Source of the DNA: Glebionis coronaria
Lineage: Eukaryota > Streptophyta > Magnoliopsida > Asterales > Asteraceae
DNA: 64,000 nt
Reading direction: 5' to 3'
Assembly: GCA_025667525.1 (NCBI GenBank)
Contig: CM046875.1
Span: 199,368,125 to 199,432,124 of the forward strand
Shown here: piece by piece, positions 1 through 12,979 of the stretch
How positions within the stretch are numbered: position 1 is the first letter of the stretch
Layout of the letters: each line of letters opens with the position of its first letter
Notes under the pieces: model-generated
What the model saw: only the letters and a program-made list of their open reading frames with translations
The model's database searches: none
What the model was told of the DNA's origin: nothing
Translations under genes and position numbers: made by a program

Positions 1-1653
1 AGGGGCTGTTTGGTCATTTTATGAAAGTTATAAAACCTAGATTTAACTAGGGGGACTAAATCTACCATAAGCCGAAACTTTAACAAGCCCTAGGTACCAA
101 ATGTGTAACAATCTGAAAAGTTTACTTTGTTTAAAATATGGAGGGACTAGTTTTGTCATGTTCCGAAACTTTAACAAGCCCTAACCCTAATTCTATTTTA
201 AACTTAGAAAAACTTAAACAAACCCTAAACTATAAGAATTTATAATATAAAATCTTAAACTTGTAATTTATAAATTATTTTATAAATGTTAAATAATTTA
301 TAGGAACTTTTAAGTTAAATAAAATATTATATATTATTTTTCAAAAATAAAATATTTATATTTTTGCTTTATGAAATAAATTGTATAAACGATATGGATA
401 TGTATTACTAATACATAAACTCATATACTTTTAGGTTATAAAATTATATGAGCGTTGAATAAGTTGAATACTAATATTTTAAGTAGAACACCTTACGTTT
501 ACTTAAAATATGAAACTTAATAGTAAGTCTAAATAAATGATTATAATACATGAACTGTGAACGTGAACTAATATTTTAAGTAGAACACCTTACGTTTACT
601 TAAAATATGAAACTTAATAGTAAGTCTAAATAAATGATTATAATACATGAACTGTGAACGTGAACTAATATTTTAAGTAGAACATTTTTGTGTTTACTTA
701 ACTATGAAACTTATATAGATAAGTTTAAATGGATATTGTTAATACGTGTACTACGGTTATTTAGATAAATGTCGTAGCATAAATAAACTGACTAAAAATC
801 TGTATAAGCATACGCATAAGTTCTTTGTACTATCTATTAAGATTTTACTATTTGATTAGGCATAACTTTGGCATGAACACTATTTGGATATTCGTGTTAT
901 ACAGCTATTGCCAACTCCCAGGTGAGTTTACAGCCCCATATAACTATTGATAAACTTTTCCTCTACGGGGGAGAAAACATGCAACTATTTTGAAATTGAC
1001 ATAACTGAATTGTATAAACTTGACTATGATTGACATTATAGAAACTGTTAAATTGTTGTAAATCGCCCAAATGTTATAAATAGATCCATTAGGGATTGAC
1101 CATCCCCATCTGGGTGAGTCATGCTCACTGTGCCTTGGCCGGGACAACAGATGTATACCATGTTGGAACTGGGTTTGGGTGTCTTTTTGTAAGACACTAC
1201 GTCCTCATCTGTTGAGGACTATGGAAGATTAAGCTTCAGTTTCGAGTAATAGCAAATGTAATCTAACTTTTAGTAAGAATGCTTTGTGCATTGTTACTTC
1301 TATGATTAATGTATGTCCAAACTAACTAATGTTAAAACCTGTAAATTCACCAACTTTATGTTGACCCTCTAAGCATGTTTATCTCAGGGAAATGAAGTTA
1401 GAACGAGATATGTGCATGGACTCAAGCATCTATGTGATCTGCATTGTAGGAATCGTCAAGCGTTCCATTTGTGGAAAATGAACAATCTACTTATGACATG
1501 TTAAAGACAATTTTTATTTATTTGTTTAATAAACATGTAATCTGATTTGAATAACTCTTTATCTTATGCTCTATGGACTATATGTTATCGATCCACCCTT
1601 GTGACATCTCTGTTGATAATTCCACATATTTTGACCCTACCCGGGGTGTCACA
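1..1653 (+). mobile_element. Element B, 5' LTR (right part only)
   Basis: Bases 1-860 align with 31545-32298 in the 3' LTR of the same element, so the first ~2.5 kb of this LTR lies left of the window. It ends in GGTGTCACA at 1653, directly before a tRNA-Met-type primer site. From the 3' LTR start (29042) the full LTR would be about 4.1 kb. The part from 860 to 1653 has no partner here because the 3' LTR is cut by element F. The 944-1147 open frame is not thought to be coding. Confidence 0.82.
470..680 (+). repeat. 97-bp tandem duplication inside B 5' LTR
   Basis: A unit starting ACTAATATTTTAAGTAGAAC begins at 470, 567 and 664, i.e. two full 97-bp units and the start of a third. The 3' LTR (around 32010-32110) has only one unit before the partial one, so one copy was gained or lost after insertion of B. 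Confidence 0.9.
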
Positions 1654-1656
1654 GAG

Positions 1657-1670
1657 AATAATATCAGAGC
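1657..1670 (+). other. Primer binding site of B (tRNA-Met type)
   Basis: TAATATCAGAGC starts 5 bases after the LTR end and resembles the plant initiator tRNA-Met complement TGGTATCAGAGC, with two changes at the 5' side. The following TTATAGAGAACCAG is also found next to the primer site of element C, which supports the reading. Confidence 0.75.
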
Positions 1671-2029
1671 ATTAGTTATAGAGAACCAGATAAATTTTTA
1701 AATAAAATAAAAATAAAGTGATTTTCTTTTATTTAAAACTGGACTATAACTTTATAAAATATTTTGGGATTTTTTTTTGGACCGTATTAGTTAAGCATAT
1801 AGATCGTAGGCCATTATGTGCTATGTGAACTAAGAATATACGATTTGATAAGTAAACTAGTTAAATGACTATATATATATAAGTATTAATATATATATAA
1901 CCTTAAAAACATTGCGATGATTGTTTAAAAGGGATGTACTTCATAAAACTCGTAGTTAAAATAATATTCTTCTTTGTTTGTAAGCATATACTTACTTCAA
2001 ATTTAAAATAATATTATTTTCAGAGCATC

Positions 2030-2857
2030 ATGACTTCGCCTACTGCACCTCCGACTTTTCTACCAGTAGTAGCACCTGTCCAACTACCCGTTCGTCTCCA
2101 CGATCCGTGCAGTGCGGATGGTTATCAGCCTCTGATTCGGAGGATGATCAGACCATCGAAGTTGTGCTTCCTAAGGACCCTTTTTCTGCTCCAGCATCAG
2201 TCATACTGGTCTCCACCTCTATGGAGGAGGACGAGGTGTCTCCAGACCTACAATCTTCTGTACCTGCATCTTTACCATCGGGCCATTTTCCCGAATCCGT
2301 ACCCGGCTCTACTTTTGAGATCGGGGAACGCTCTGGGGTGGGACGTGCCGAATCTGTCCAGGCCCAGATCGCCGCACTGGCCGCACGCTAGGAGCGGGAG
2401 ATATCCGACCTTCGCAGCCTGTTGACAGCTGGTCAACTAGGCTACACTACCGTCCATGAGCGCATCGACTCCCTCGCTCATACCATGAGGGGAGACGCAC
2501 AGGCAGCCCGAGGCGTCCAGGCCAAGACTGACGAGGCATTGCAGTGGCTTTGGGAGGAGAACTATCATCTCCACCAGCGTATCCAGACCATGGAGAGTCT
2601 CCAGCACCAGACCCATGCTGCTCTATCTGCTCAGGAGCAGTCCTTTTCCATTTTCTTCGACCTCTCCACCGTCCGTCACGACGGAGTTACTCTAGAGATG
2701 ACCTATCTTCGTGGGGTCGTCGACAGACTCAGGACTCAGCTGCTGACAGCATTCTGCCTGCTCAAGGAGGCCAAAGCGACAGTTCGGACTTTGTGGAACA
2801 CCAAAAGATCCCCTGCAGCTTCATCAGCCCCATCAGCCCCAATCTCATCTAGAAGAC
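2030..2857 (+). pseudogene. Element B upstream ORF, coiled-coil protein (broken)
   Basis: A reading frame starts at ATG 2030, shifts frame near 2095-2110 and then runs on with one in-frame TAG (2389-2391) until element C interrupts it at 2858. The protein begins Pro/Ala/Ser-rich, becomes acidic, and from about 2400 is a long heptad-like stretch rich in Leu, Gln and Glu with charged residues, typical of a coiled coil. It lies upstream of, and separate from, the canonical gag at 13434, so it is either an additional ORF or the N-terminal part of a split gag. No catalytic motif is seen. After C the frame closes quickly (around 13050). The broken state is seen directly; the gag-related role is inferred from position and from coiled-coil gag N-termini in related plant elements. 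Confidence 0.6.
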
Positions 2858-5800
2858 TGTAACACCCCCATGTTGGTCAAATGCAGCGGAATAGTAACTA
2901 GGGTGTTACTTTGGGTGGATCGATAGCAAATAGTATACAGAGCATGATCATAAAGTATCATTTAAAACATATTACATGAATTTAACTTTACAATTTAAAT
3001 AAATTGTCTTGAAATCAACATTTATTGTTATTTGTAGAAATATCCCAGCCCGATGGTAAATATGATGCTTCCTATGATGATGGAATCCAATGCACATGAA
3101 CCTGCTTATTTTCCTGAGAAAACATGTTAAAAATCGGTCAACATAAAGTTGGTGAATTCATGGAGATTAGTTGAAAAAGTTTAAGTACTTATATGCCAAA
3201 CACCACGGTCATAGTAGGACATCACAGCCCAATACTATAGTAGTTCCTACTGCCCTGTAATAGAAGCTAGACATGATTCTCAGTACGCCCATTGGGTCTA
3301 TCCTGATGTTTGTTTCCCTTAATCCGACAATGACATAAACCTGCTGCTCGGCCTAAGCATCACGTGACAGCTGATCACGACAGGCCGGGTGTTGTCAATA
3401 CCTGAATAGATCTATCCATACATTTCGCGCTACACTATTAACTATTACAGTCCACGGGAATGGGGCAAACAATAGGCAATAAATTGTTGTTGTCTGTGCA
3501 TGCTTGCATATAAATAAATGTTTGTATGTTTTCTCCCCCAGTTATAAAACAGTAAAGATGGGGCCATGAACTCACCTCAGTAGTGATGATGTAGTGATGA
3601 TGTCACTGAATGTTCTGGCACAGTATGATCACGAAGCAGTAGAATTACCTATGTAATTTATGTATGTCTCAGTGAATGCAAAATAATAATGCATGATGAA
3701 TGTACATATGAAAAATGCATGATCACAAATTTAATAAGTTGTTATCGTTGTAAGTGTTAAACTTATAGTAAGTTATTGTAACATGTACACCTTTAATTTA
3801 ATAAAGTGTAGTTACCTCGTTTGAATTGTAACAGTTTAAATGAATTAAATAAAATGATTTTTATTTAATTAAGACTTATAAAAATAATGTTTTATAAAAA
3901 GTCTTTCAAGTTTCTGTTATCGTAATAATAATATAGATGCATATAATCCCCTAGTATGTGCTTGAGTTTATTTAAATAAATCGATAATTTTTAACATTTG
4001 CGAAGGTTTAACGTTGTACTAAAAATATAGTCAATTAATCGGGATATACTTAGCAATATTAGATATTTTGTTGTCGGACCAGTTTATTTATTTGGGTCAT
4101 TTAACGGGTCAAATATCCAAACTATATCTTATCACAAGACATAATGAATTTATAAATTTTCTTTTACAAAATTTTAAATAGTTAATAAATTTTATAAATG
4201 ATTTGTTAAGTAAAACATGTATAGTTTCCTTTAAGAAAACATTTATGCCTCATGTTGGAAAACAGGGAACAATGACAATGAATGTCAAATAGTTTCAAAA
4301 GCGTTTTACTTCCCTCTGTAACAATAATGTTCGACAGTTTTTACTTGTGATATCGACAATTTTACGGCATGAATAGCGGGCTCAATAGTGGCTCGCGGAG
4401 TAAACTAAAAGTATCGTTGGGTAGCTAGCCAGGAGGTCGATAAGTAGGTGTTTTAAGTTTTCTAAACCGACGTCGTTTGATAGGTTAAAATCAGGCTCAA
4501 AGTAAGGGTCGTGAAGTTGTTTTTAAGAGACAATGGTTTGTCGAGTCACTTTCGATCTAGCGTACGGTTTTCGATAGGGACTTTTGGGTTAAAATAAAAA
4601 TAGGTTTGTGTAGACGACATGGCCGTCTACAACTTTCGTTCTTTAAGTTTTGTATGAAAACGCCATTAAAGTGGGTAAAAACGGGTTCAAAGTCAACGGG
4701 TCTGAATGTATGATTTTCATCAGCTTTTTAAAGTGTGCGAGACAGATTTTTAAAGGGCCGTAACTTATTCGTTATAGATCCGTTTTTAGTGTTCTTAGTG
4801 TCTATGGAAAGGTAGCCAGGAGATCTACAATATCCTAGTTGGTGTCGGGTTCTGGTTCTTACTCTAACTTGTTCAAAAACGAGGCTAAAGTCGACTGGTC
4901 AGGCCATATGTAAATGTTAGCTTTTTATAAAGTGCCGACAGCTTTTAGTGTTAAAACGCAGATTTTGTAATTCAGTTTCCCGCTTCGTTATAGGTCCGTT
5001 TTAGGTGATTCAAGGGGCTGTGGAAAGCTGCCTAGGTGATCTACAAAATGCCCCCATAACCTGATTATTACACGGGGTCCTACTAAGGCTAAACAGGGTC
5101 TAAAGTAGGCTGGTCGGGATGGGTTTTACACATAAAATATTAAGCATGGTCGATTTGTTTAACATAGCAAACGTGCATCGTTTTCTTTCAAATTTGGCAT
5201 GGTTACTAACTAAGGGGTAACTTAAGACCTAGTACATTTGTTTTTACCCAGTTCATGTCTTAAATACTCGTTTACCTATGGCGCGTTTATTATATCAGAA
5301 GGTTGTTCTAAGTTAGTAAGGTAAGCTAGTATTTTCGTTTTCTAATTTGTTCATTAGGGAATAAGATAATCAGTGGGAATATATGCATATGACTAGAATA
5401 TAAATGGAGGACGAGGGTCGGATAGACTTACAAAAATATGTACGACTTATCGGCGTGTAGAACTACAACAGCTCCACGTGCACGCAAGGAACCGGTAGCT
5501 ATTGAGCATCTCCACTTCTTGCGAACTAAGCCGAACATTTAACAGTGAGCCTAGATCTAGAAACCACCCTTGGTTATTTTAGTTCTCCTATGATGCCGAA
5601 TCATGCCAAGAATAGTGGTTTGGGTGCTAATGTTATTGGTTAACATTTGCTAGTGTTGCTTGCTGTTCGAATAAACGAGGACAACAAGAGAGAAAGGGAA
5701 GTTTGTTATGTGTTTGTCTCTACTTGTGTCACAACCAGAAAACACAAATGTAGTATGTGAAGTATGTGTGGTGTTTTCGGTTTAATGAGTGAAAGAGATA

Positions 5801-6611
5801 TATGAAGTGTTTGTGTTATATAGCCGAGAGGGAGAGTGAAAGAGATAGGTTTTGTGGTTTGGTTTTGTACACGTAAAGAGAAAGAAGAGTAAATGATGGG
5901 TGTGATTTGTGATTGTGGTGTATGTTCATACACGAATATGGGAAGATCTTGCTAAATATTGGTAAATCCTAGTAAATCTTAGTGTATCTAAACTAGATTT
6001 ACTTAGATCTTAGGTAGTACAATGCATGTGGTAAAGAAGTAGGATACATAGTATGCTTTGTATATCCGAATTTTATGCAAGGTTGAGGTGACGTAAGTAT
6101 AAGGCAAGTCACAAAATTTTACTTGGTTCCCAAAGAGAGTGATGTGTTCGAATTATGGTGGTGAAGAGGTACTAGTAAACAATATGAAAGATGGATCTTG
6201 TTTGTACATAGGCGACGTGTACATGGTTGTATCCAAAGGAGGTTTGATTTGTTTTGATTTTTGCTAAGTATATAAAACATATGGAATAAAAAGGATCCAA
6301 GGAAAAAGTTAGCTCAAGGATTTGGCTATGTATGAACTTTTAAAGCTAGTGTAATATTTTGGATCGTCATTATTAATTATAATTATAATTATAATTAATA
6401 ATTATTTATGCACATAAAATGTGTCTAAAAATAAATAAATAAAATAGATATATGGTTAAAATTTCAAATTTTTAAGTGATATAAGTAAATATATAATATT
6501 TGATATGTTTTGATCTCGTTTGTAAATGTCGTTGATAAAAATATTATAGGATGAGTAATAAAAAGAGTAAAACCGGTGACGTGTTAAAAGCCCAAAATTT
6601 GGGGTTTTACA
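2858..6611 (-). repeat. Element C LTR, left copy (3' LTR)
   Basis: 3754 bp, TG...CA ends. It contains an AT-rich stretch of TTATAA-type units at about 6369-6410. The 75-codon minus-strand open frame at 5706-5933 is repeated identically in the other LTR and is not considered a gene. No other structure was recognised. Confidence 0.92.
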
Positions 6612-6629
6612 GCACTTACACGTTATTTT

Positions 6630-6647
6630 AGCTTTGTCCTCAAAGCT
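6630..6647 (-). other. AGGA-loop hairpin before the C 3' LTR
   Basis: On the minus strand AGCTTTG-AGGA-CAAAGCT, a perfect 7-bp stem, lies 19 bp before the 3' LTR. The same element occurs at the equivalent place in B (29005-29024), and with different stems in D, E and G. Confidence 0.85.
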
Positions 6648-8349
6648 TAAGATGAAGTTACTCGTTGAGGGAATAAGTGAGGACACTTTTTCTTGAACGA
6701 GTAATCTTGTGAACTCAAGTTTAGACTCTCAAGTGATATTTAGAATGTAGTTATTGATCGTATGCCTCTGAGGAGTAAATTTTTATGCACAAGGTATCTT
6801 GTCTTTTATGTTTTGAAAATTTATACATTTGGTTCTTCCATTTTGGTAATGGGGCCCTTAGGGCAAAGATTTTTTACCAACAAAATAACCTAGGGCTTAA
6901 ACTTAGTTTCAAAAGTGGCAAAATCAACCCCTAGGGTTTTTAATCCGCGTTAAGTCAACTAGGGCTTTATTTAAGTTCATTGAAATCTATGTTTGGTCCT
7001 TAGAGTTTTATAAATCTTGTCTATTACTCTAGGGCTTGAAATACGTTTGAAAAGTGGCAAAGCAAGCCCCTGATAGTTTAGAAGATTGGATAAAATAGTA
7101 CAAGCTCGTTTAAAGTCTTGGCTTTATTAAATGTGTTTCATGGGCCTTATCGGGCCTCAGTGTGCATAGATAAGGCTTGTTAATGTTTTAATAGTTCTAC
7201 AAGAGATTTTTAAGTCTATTAAGCTTCAAAAAGCTTATTTGATGTTGGTAAAAAGAAAAATAAGTCGAGAATCAATAGCACAATGCTATGATCCAAGAGA
7301 GATGAACAGGAATCTTTATAAGGATATAAAGTATTTTGGACGAACCGTGAGTGAAAAGGAATATGCTCCATAGCTGGAAAAATAAGATCGATAATGAGTC
7401 ACGTCGAATATATTTAAGCCCACTTGTTTATAAATTTTTATTTACATCGATAAGCGTCCTTATCCACGTAAAGTAAAAATTTATAACTTCATGGTTCGGT
7501 GCCCTATGATTTCTTTATTCAAACGAAAAAGCGTCCTAATTCGTTTCAATAAGGATTTCATAGCCCAACCTACTTAAATATTCCCGGCAAGGCTTACCAT
7601 CAAAACGAATATAATATCTAAAAATATATATTACAAAACCAAAGTGTATGAGTCAATGAGTTGTGTTTCGTAAGTAGATGTTCAAATCTAAGGTGATTTA
7701 GTTAGGTTTATGTTTAGTGGTGAAAGTATAAGTAGTAATTATAAAGCGTATAGTTTTAGTGAAATAAAATTTTTGACACTTATTAAAATGATAAGTGTGA
7801 AGTTGGAATGTAAAAAGGTAACTTTCGTTGACCCATATTATTACTTATAGTATAAAGAGGGTATGTGTATATTTATTTGGTAGTGAGTTTACGTACTTGG
7901 TAAACTTAAATACTTGTGATCATGGTTTTAGACTATATAAAATCTAAAATGATGTATGCATATGCTCATGTGTTTCAGGTGACTTAATAGTCCCAAAAAT
8001 GATCAATTGTATGATTGTATGCTCATATAAAATGCAGTCATACGAAATGTTCAATGAATAATAGTATGTCTGTATGCTCATAAAAATGTAGTCATACAAA
8101 TGTGGCCGTGTCTTTATGATTTAAATACTCATAATAATAATGAAATATTGTGATCCAGTTGTTTCCATGTTCATATGACTTAAAATTATGTATTCTCATG
8201 AGATGCATATGATTGCTCAAAAGATTTCATGCAACGGTGGTAAAACATTATGCAATGTTTAAAAATTAGAGAGTAATTTTACCCACTAGCTTGTACTACT
8301 AGCTAAGAATTTAGTATAAAATTTGTTATGTTTAGTTAGATACTAAATG

Positions 8350-8790
8350 GTTTTGTTAGATCTCCAAGGACAAAATTTCCAAAGAGTAAATAAGATTTCC
8401 AAAGAGTTAGTTCGAATAAAGTTTCTCAAGATTTACAAAAATCTAGTTAGATTTTTCAAGATTTATCGTAATCCATTTATATTTTCCAAAGATTTATAAA
8501 AATTTGGTTAGATTTCCAAAGATTTACAAAATCTAGTTATGATTTTCAAAAGGTTGCTAAAATCTCGTTAGATTTTTAAAGATTTGTTAACATCTAGTTA
8601 GATTTCCCAAGATTTTCTAAGATTTATAAATCTAGTTATAATTTCAAAGATTTATAAAATCTGGTTAGATTTTTCCAAAGATTTTCTAAGATTGATAAGA
8701 ATCTAGGTAGATTTTTGAAGATTTATAAAATCTTGTTAGATTTTTCAAAGATTTACAAAGATTTAGTTAGGTTGTATTTAGATATTTCCA
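8350..8790. repeat. Degenerate ~30-35-bp tandem repeat in C
   Basis: Units built around AAGATTTATAAAATCTAGTT followed by AGATTTTTC recur at irregular spacing about a dozen times. Each unit contains AGATTT/AAATCT, which can pair, so the array is a run of small self-complementary blocks. Unit number is by eye. Confidence 0.75.
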
Positions 8791-9199
8791 AGGATTGTTA
8801 TATACAAGGTTGTTACGATGCATTGTTTCGGGCCATCATACTTTAGAAGTCATTCTATAAACGTTTGAGGAGCGAGGGAACTTTAAATCGTAAACCCAAC
8901 CACCCAGTCAAAACGTAATATCGAGATGGAACATATTTAGTATAAAGCTCCCTACTAACACGGGATGTTTATATTAAATACCTTCAGTATTTAAATACCT
9001 TCATAAAGATATTTATATGAAAGGCACGTAAAGGGTTAGTTCACATAATATGTATGCTCTATATGCTATATGCCTAACTATTAGGGTCCCCAAAAATCAA
9101 TTTTTCCTTAAACTGATTTTTATGTTCAGTTATAGTCCAGTTTAAAAATTTTATTATTTAAAAACTTTTAAATTTTTGATCTGGTTCTCTATAACTATC

Positions 9200-9211
9200 G
9201 CTCTGATACCA
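9200..9211 (-). other. Primer binding site of C (tRNA-Met)
   Basis: The minus strand reads TGGTATCAGAGC, an exact match to the usual plant initiator tRNA-Met primer complement, 4 bases from the LTR boundary at 9216. Confidence 0.9.
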
Positions 9212-9215
9212 TTTC

Positions 9216-12200
9216 TGTAACACCCCCATGTTGGTCAAATGCAGCGGAATAGTAACTGGGGTGTTACTTTGGGTGGATCGATAGCAAATAGTATACAGAG
9301 CATGATCATAAAGTATCATTTAAAACATATTACATGAATTTAACTTTACAATTTAAATAAATTGTCTTGAAATCAACATTTATTGTTATTTGTAGAAATA
9401 TCCCAGCCCGATGGTAAATATGATGCTTCCTATGATGATGGAATCCAATGCACATGAACCTGCTTATTTTCCTGAGAAAACATGTTAAAAATCGGTCAAC
9501 ATAAAGTTGGTGAATTCATGGAGATTAGTTGAAAAAGTTTAAGTACTTATATGCCAAACACCACGGTCATAGTAGGACATCACAGCCCAATACTATAGTA
9601 GTTCCTACTGCCCTGTAATAGAAGCTAGACATGATTCTCGGTACGCCCATTGGGTCTATCCTGATGTTTGTTTCCCTTAATCCGACAATGACATAAACCT
9701 GCTGCTCGGCCTAAGCATCACGGGTGACAGCTGATCACGACAGGCCGGGTGTTGTCAATACCCGAATAGATCTATCCATACATTTCGCGCTACACTATTA
9801 ACTATTACAGTCCACGGGAATGGGGCAAACAATAGGCAATAAATTGTTGTTGTCTGTGCATGCTTGCATATAAATAAATGTTTGTATGTTTTCTCCCCCA
9901 GTTATAAAACAGTAAAGATGGGGCCATGAACTCACCTCAGTAGTGATGATGTAGTGATGATGTCACTGAATGTTCTGGCACAGTATGATCACGAAGCAGT
10001 AGAATTACCTATGTAATTTATGTATGTCTCAGTGAATGCAAAATAATAATGCATGATGAATGTACATATGAAAAATGCATGATCACAAATTTAATAAGTT
10101 GTTATCGTTGTAAGTGTTAAACTTATAGTAAGTTATTGTAACATGTACACCTTTAATTTAATAAAGTGTAGTTACCTCGTTTGAATTGTAACAGTTTAAA
10201 TGAATTAAATAAAATGATTTTTATTTAATTAAGACTTATAAAAATAATGTTTTATAAAAAGTCTTTCAAGTTTCTGTTATCGTAATAATAATATAGATGC
10301 ATATAATCCCCTAGTATGTGCTTGAGTTTATTTAAATAAATCGCTAATTTTTAACATTTGCGAAGGTTTAACGTTGTACTAAAAATATAGTCAATTAATG
10401 GGGATATACTTAGCAATATTAGATATTTTGTTGTCGGACCAGTTTATTTATTTGGGTCATTTAACGGGTCAAATATCCAAACTATATCTTATCACAAGAC
10501 ATAATGAATTTATAAATTTTCTTTTACAAAATTTTAAATAGTTAATAAATTTTATAAATGATTTGTTAAGTAAAACATGTATAGTTTCCTTTAAGAAAAC
10601 ATTTATGCCTCATGTTGGAAAACAGGGAACAATGACAGTGAATGTCAAATAGTTTCAAAAGCGTTTTACTTCCCTCTGTAACAATAATGTTCGACAGTTT
10701 TTACTTGTGATATCGACAATTTTACGGCATGAATAGCGGGCTCAATAGTGGCTCGCGGAGTAAACTAAAAGTATCGTTTGGTAGCTAGCCAGGAGGTCGA
10801 TAAGTAGGTGTTTTAAGTTTTCTAAACCGACGTCGTTTGATAGGTTAAAATCAGGCTCAAAGTAAGGGTCGTGAAGTTGTTTTTAAGAGACAATGGTTTG
10901 TCGAGTCACTTTCGATCTAGCGTACGGTTTTCGATAGGGACTTTTGGGTTAAAATAAAAATAGGTTTGTGTAGACGACATGGCCGTCTACAACTTTCGTT
11001 CTTTAAGTTTTGTATGAAAACGCCTTTAAAGTGGGTAAAAACGGGTTCAAAGTCAACGGGTCTGAATGTATGATTTTCATCAGCTTTTTAAAGTGTGCGA
11101 GACAGATTTTTAAAGGGCCGTAACTTATTCGTTATAGATCCGTTTTTAGTGTTCTTAGTGTCTATGGAAAGGTAGCCAGGAGATCTACAATATCCTAGTT
11201 GGTGTCGGGTTCTGATTCTTACTCTAACTTGTTCAAAAACGAGGCTAAATTCGACTGGTCAGGCCATATGTAAATGTTGTCAGCTTTTTATAAAGTGCCG
11301 ACAGCTTTTAGTGTTAAAACGCAGATTTTGTAATTCAGTTTCCCGCTTCGTTATAGGTCCGTTTTAGGTGATTCAAGGGGCTGTGGAAAGCTGGCTAGGT
11401 GATCTACAAAATGCCCCCATAACCTGATTATTACACGGGGTCCTACTAAGGCTAAACAGGGTCTAAAGTAGGCTGGTCGGGATGGGTTTTACACATAAAA
11501 TATTAAGCATGGTCGATTTGTTTAACATAGCAAACGTGCATCGTTTTCTTTCAAATTTGGCATGGTTACTGACTAAGGGGTAACTTAAGACCTAGTACAT
11601 TTGTTTTTACCCAGTTCATGTCTTAAATACTCGTTTACCTATGGCGCGTTTATTATATCAGAAGGTTGTTCTAAGTTAGTAAGGTAAGCTAGTATTTTCG
11701 TTTTCTAATTTGTTCATTAGGGAATAAGATAATCAGTGGGAATATATGCATATGACTAGAATATAATTGGAGGACGAGGGTCGGATAGACTTACAAAAAT
11801 ATGTACGACTTATCGGCGTGTAGAACTACAACAGCTCCACGTGCACGCAAGGAACCGGTAGCTATTGAGCATCTCCACTTCTTGCGAACTAAGCCGAACA
11901 TTTAACAGTGAGCCTAGATCTAGAAACCACCCTTGGTTATTTTAGTTCTCCTATGATGCCGAATCATGCCAAGAATAGTGGTTTGGGTGCTAATGTTATT
12001 GGTTAACATTTGCTAGTGTTGCTTGCTGTTCGAATAAACGAGGACAACAAGAGAGAAAGGGAAGTTTGTTATGTGTTTGTCTCTACTTGTGTCACAACCA
12101 GAAAACACAAATGTAGTATGTGAAGTATGTGTGGTGTTTTCGGTTTAATGAGTGAAAGAGATATATGAAGTGTTTGTGTTATATAGCCGAGAGGGAGAGT

Positions 12201-12974
12201 GAAAGAGATAGGTTTTGTGGTTTGGTTTTGTACACGTAAAGAGAAAGAAGAGTAAATGATGGGTGTGATTTGTGATTGTGGTGTATGTTCATACACGAAT
12301 ATGGGAAGATCTTGCTAAATATTGGTAAATCCTAGTAAATCTTAGTGTATCTAAACTAGATTTACTTAGATCTTAGGTAATACAATGCATGTGGTAAAGA
12401 AGTAGGATACATAGTATGCTATGTATATCCGAATTTTATGCAAGGTTGAGGTGACGTAAGTATAAGGCAAGTCACAAAATTTTACTTGGTTCCCAAAGAG
12501 AGTGATGTGTTCGAATTATGGTGGTGAAGAGGTACTAGTAAACAATATGAAAGATGGATCTTGTTTGTACATAGGCGACGTGGACATGGTTGTATCCAAA
12601 GGAGGTTTGATTTGTTTTGATTTTTGCTAAGTATATAAAACATATGGAATAAAAAGGATCCAAGGAAAAAGTTAGCTCAAGGATTTGGCTATGTATGAAC
12701 TTTTAAAGCTAGTGTAATATTTTGGATCGTCATTATTAATTATAATTATAATTATAATTAATAATTATTTATGCACATAAAATGTGTCTAAAAATAAATA
12801 AATAAAATAGATATATGGTTAAAATTTCAAATTTTTAAGTGATATAAGTAAATATATAATATTTGATATGTTTTGATCTCGTTTGTAAATGTCGTTGATA
12901 AAAATATTATAGGATGAGTAATAAAAAGAGTAAAACCGGTGACGTGTTAAAAGCCCAAAATTTGGGGTTTTACA
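9216..12974 (-). repeat. Element C LTR, right copy (5' LTR)
   Basis: 3759 bp and nearly identical to 2858-6611, with scattered substitutions (for example near 10343, 10400 and 10778) and a 3-base length difference near 11279. Its open frame 12069-12296 repeats that of the left copy. Confidence 0.92.
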
Positions 12975-12979
12975 CAGAC

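Larger units (their letters stand above)
6612..9215 (-). other. Element C internal domain, non-coding
   Basis: No open frame of note on either strand and no recognisable gag, protease or pol remnant. It holds the 3' hairpin/polypurine region (6612-6650), a degenerate short tandem repeat (8350-8790) and the primer site (9200-9211). Confidence 0.8.
2858..12974 (-). mobile_element. Element C, large non-coding LTR retrotransposon (LARD-type)
   Basis: Two direct copies (2858-6611 and 9216-12974) begin TGTAACACCCCC and end GGGGTTTTACA. Flanks are AAGAC (2853-2857) and CAGAC (12975-12979), a 5-bp target duplication with one mismatch, inside the coiled-coil ORF of B. The primer site lies at the right and reads leftward, so the element is on the minus strand. 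Only 2.6 kb lies between the LTRs and no gag or pol is recognisable. Both LTR-adjacent internal ends (primer site with flank; TAGCTTTGAGGACAAAG region) match those of element B, so C probably used proteins of a B-like relative. I count roughly 18 substitutions between the LTRs by eye, so insertion is fairly recent. Confidence 0.9.

Noticed and set aside
5706..5933. 75-codon open frame, repeated at 12069-12296
   Set aside because: Lies in both LTR copies of element C; identity is explained by LTR duplication and there is no start context or known domain.
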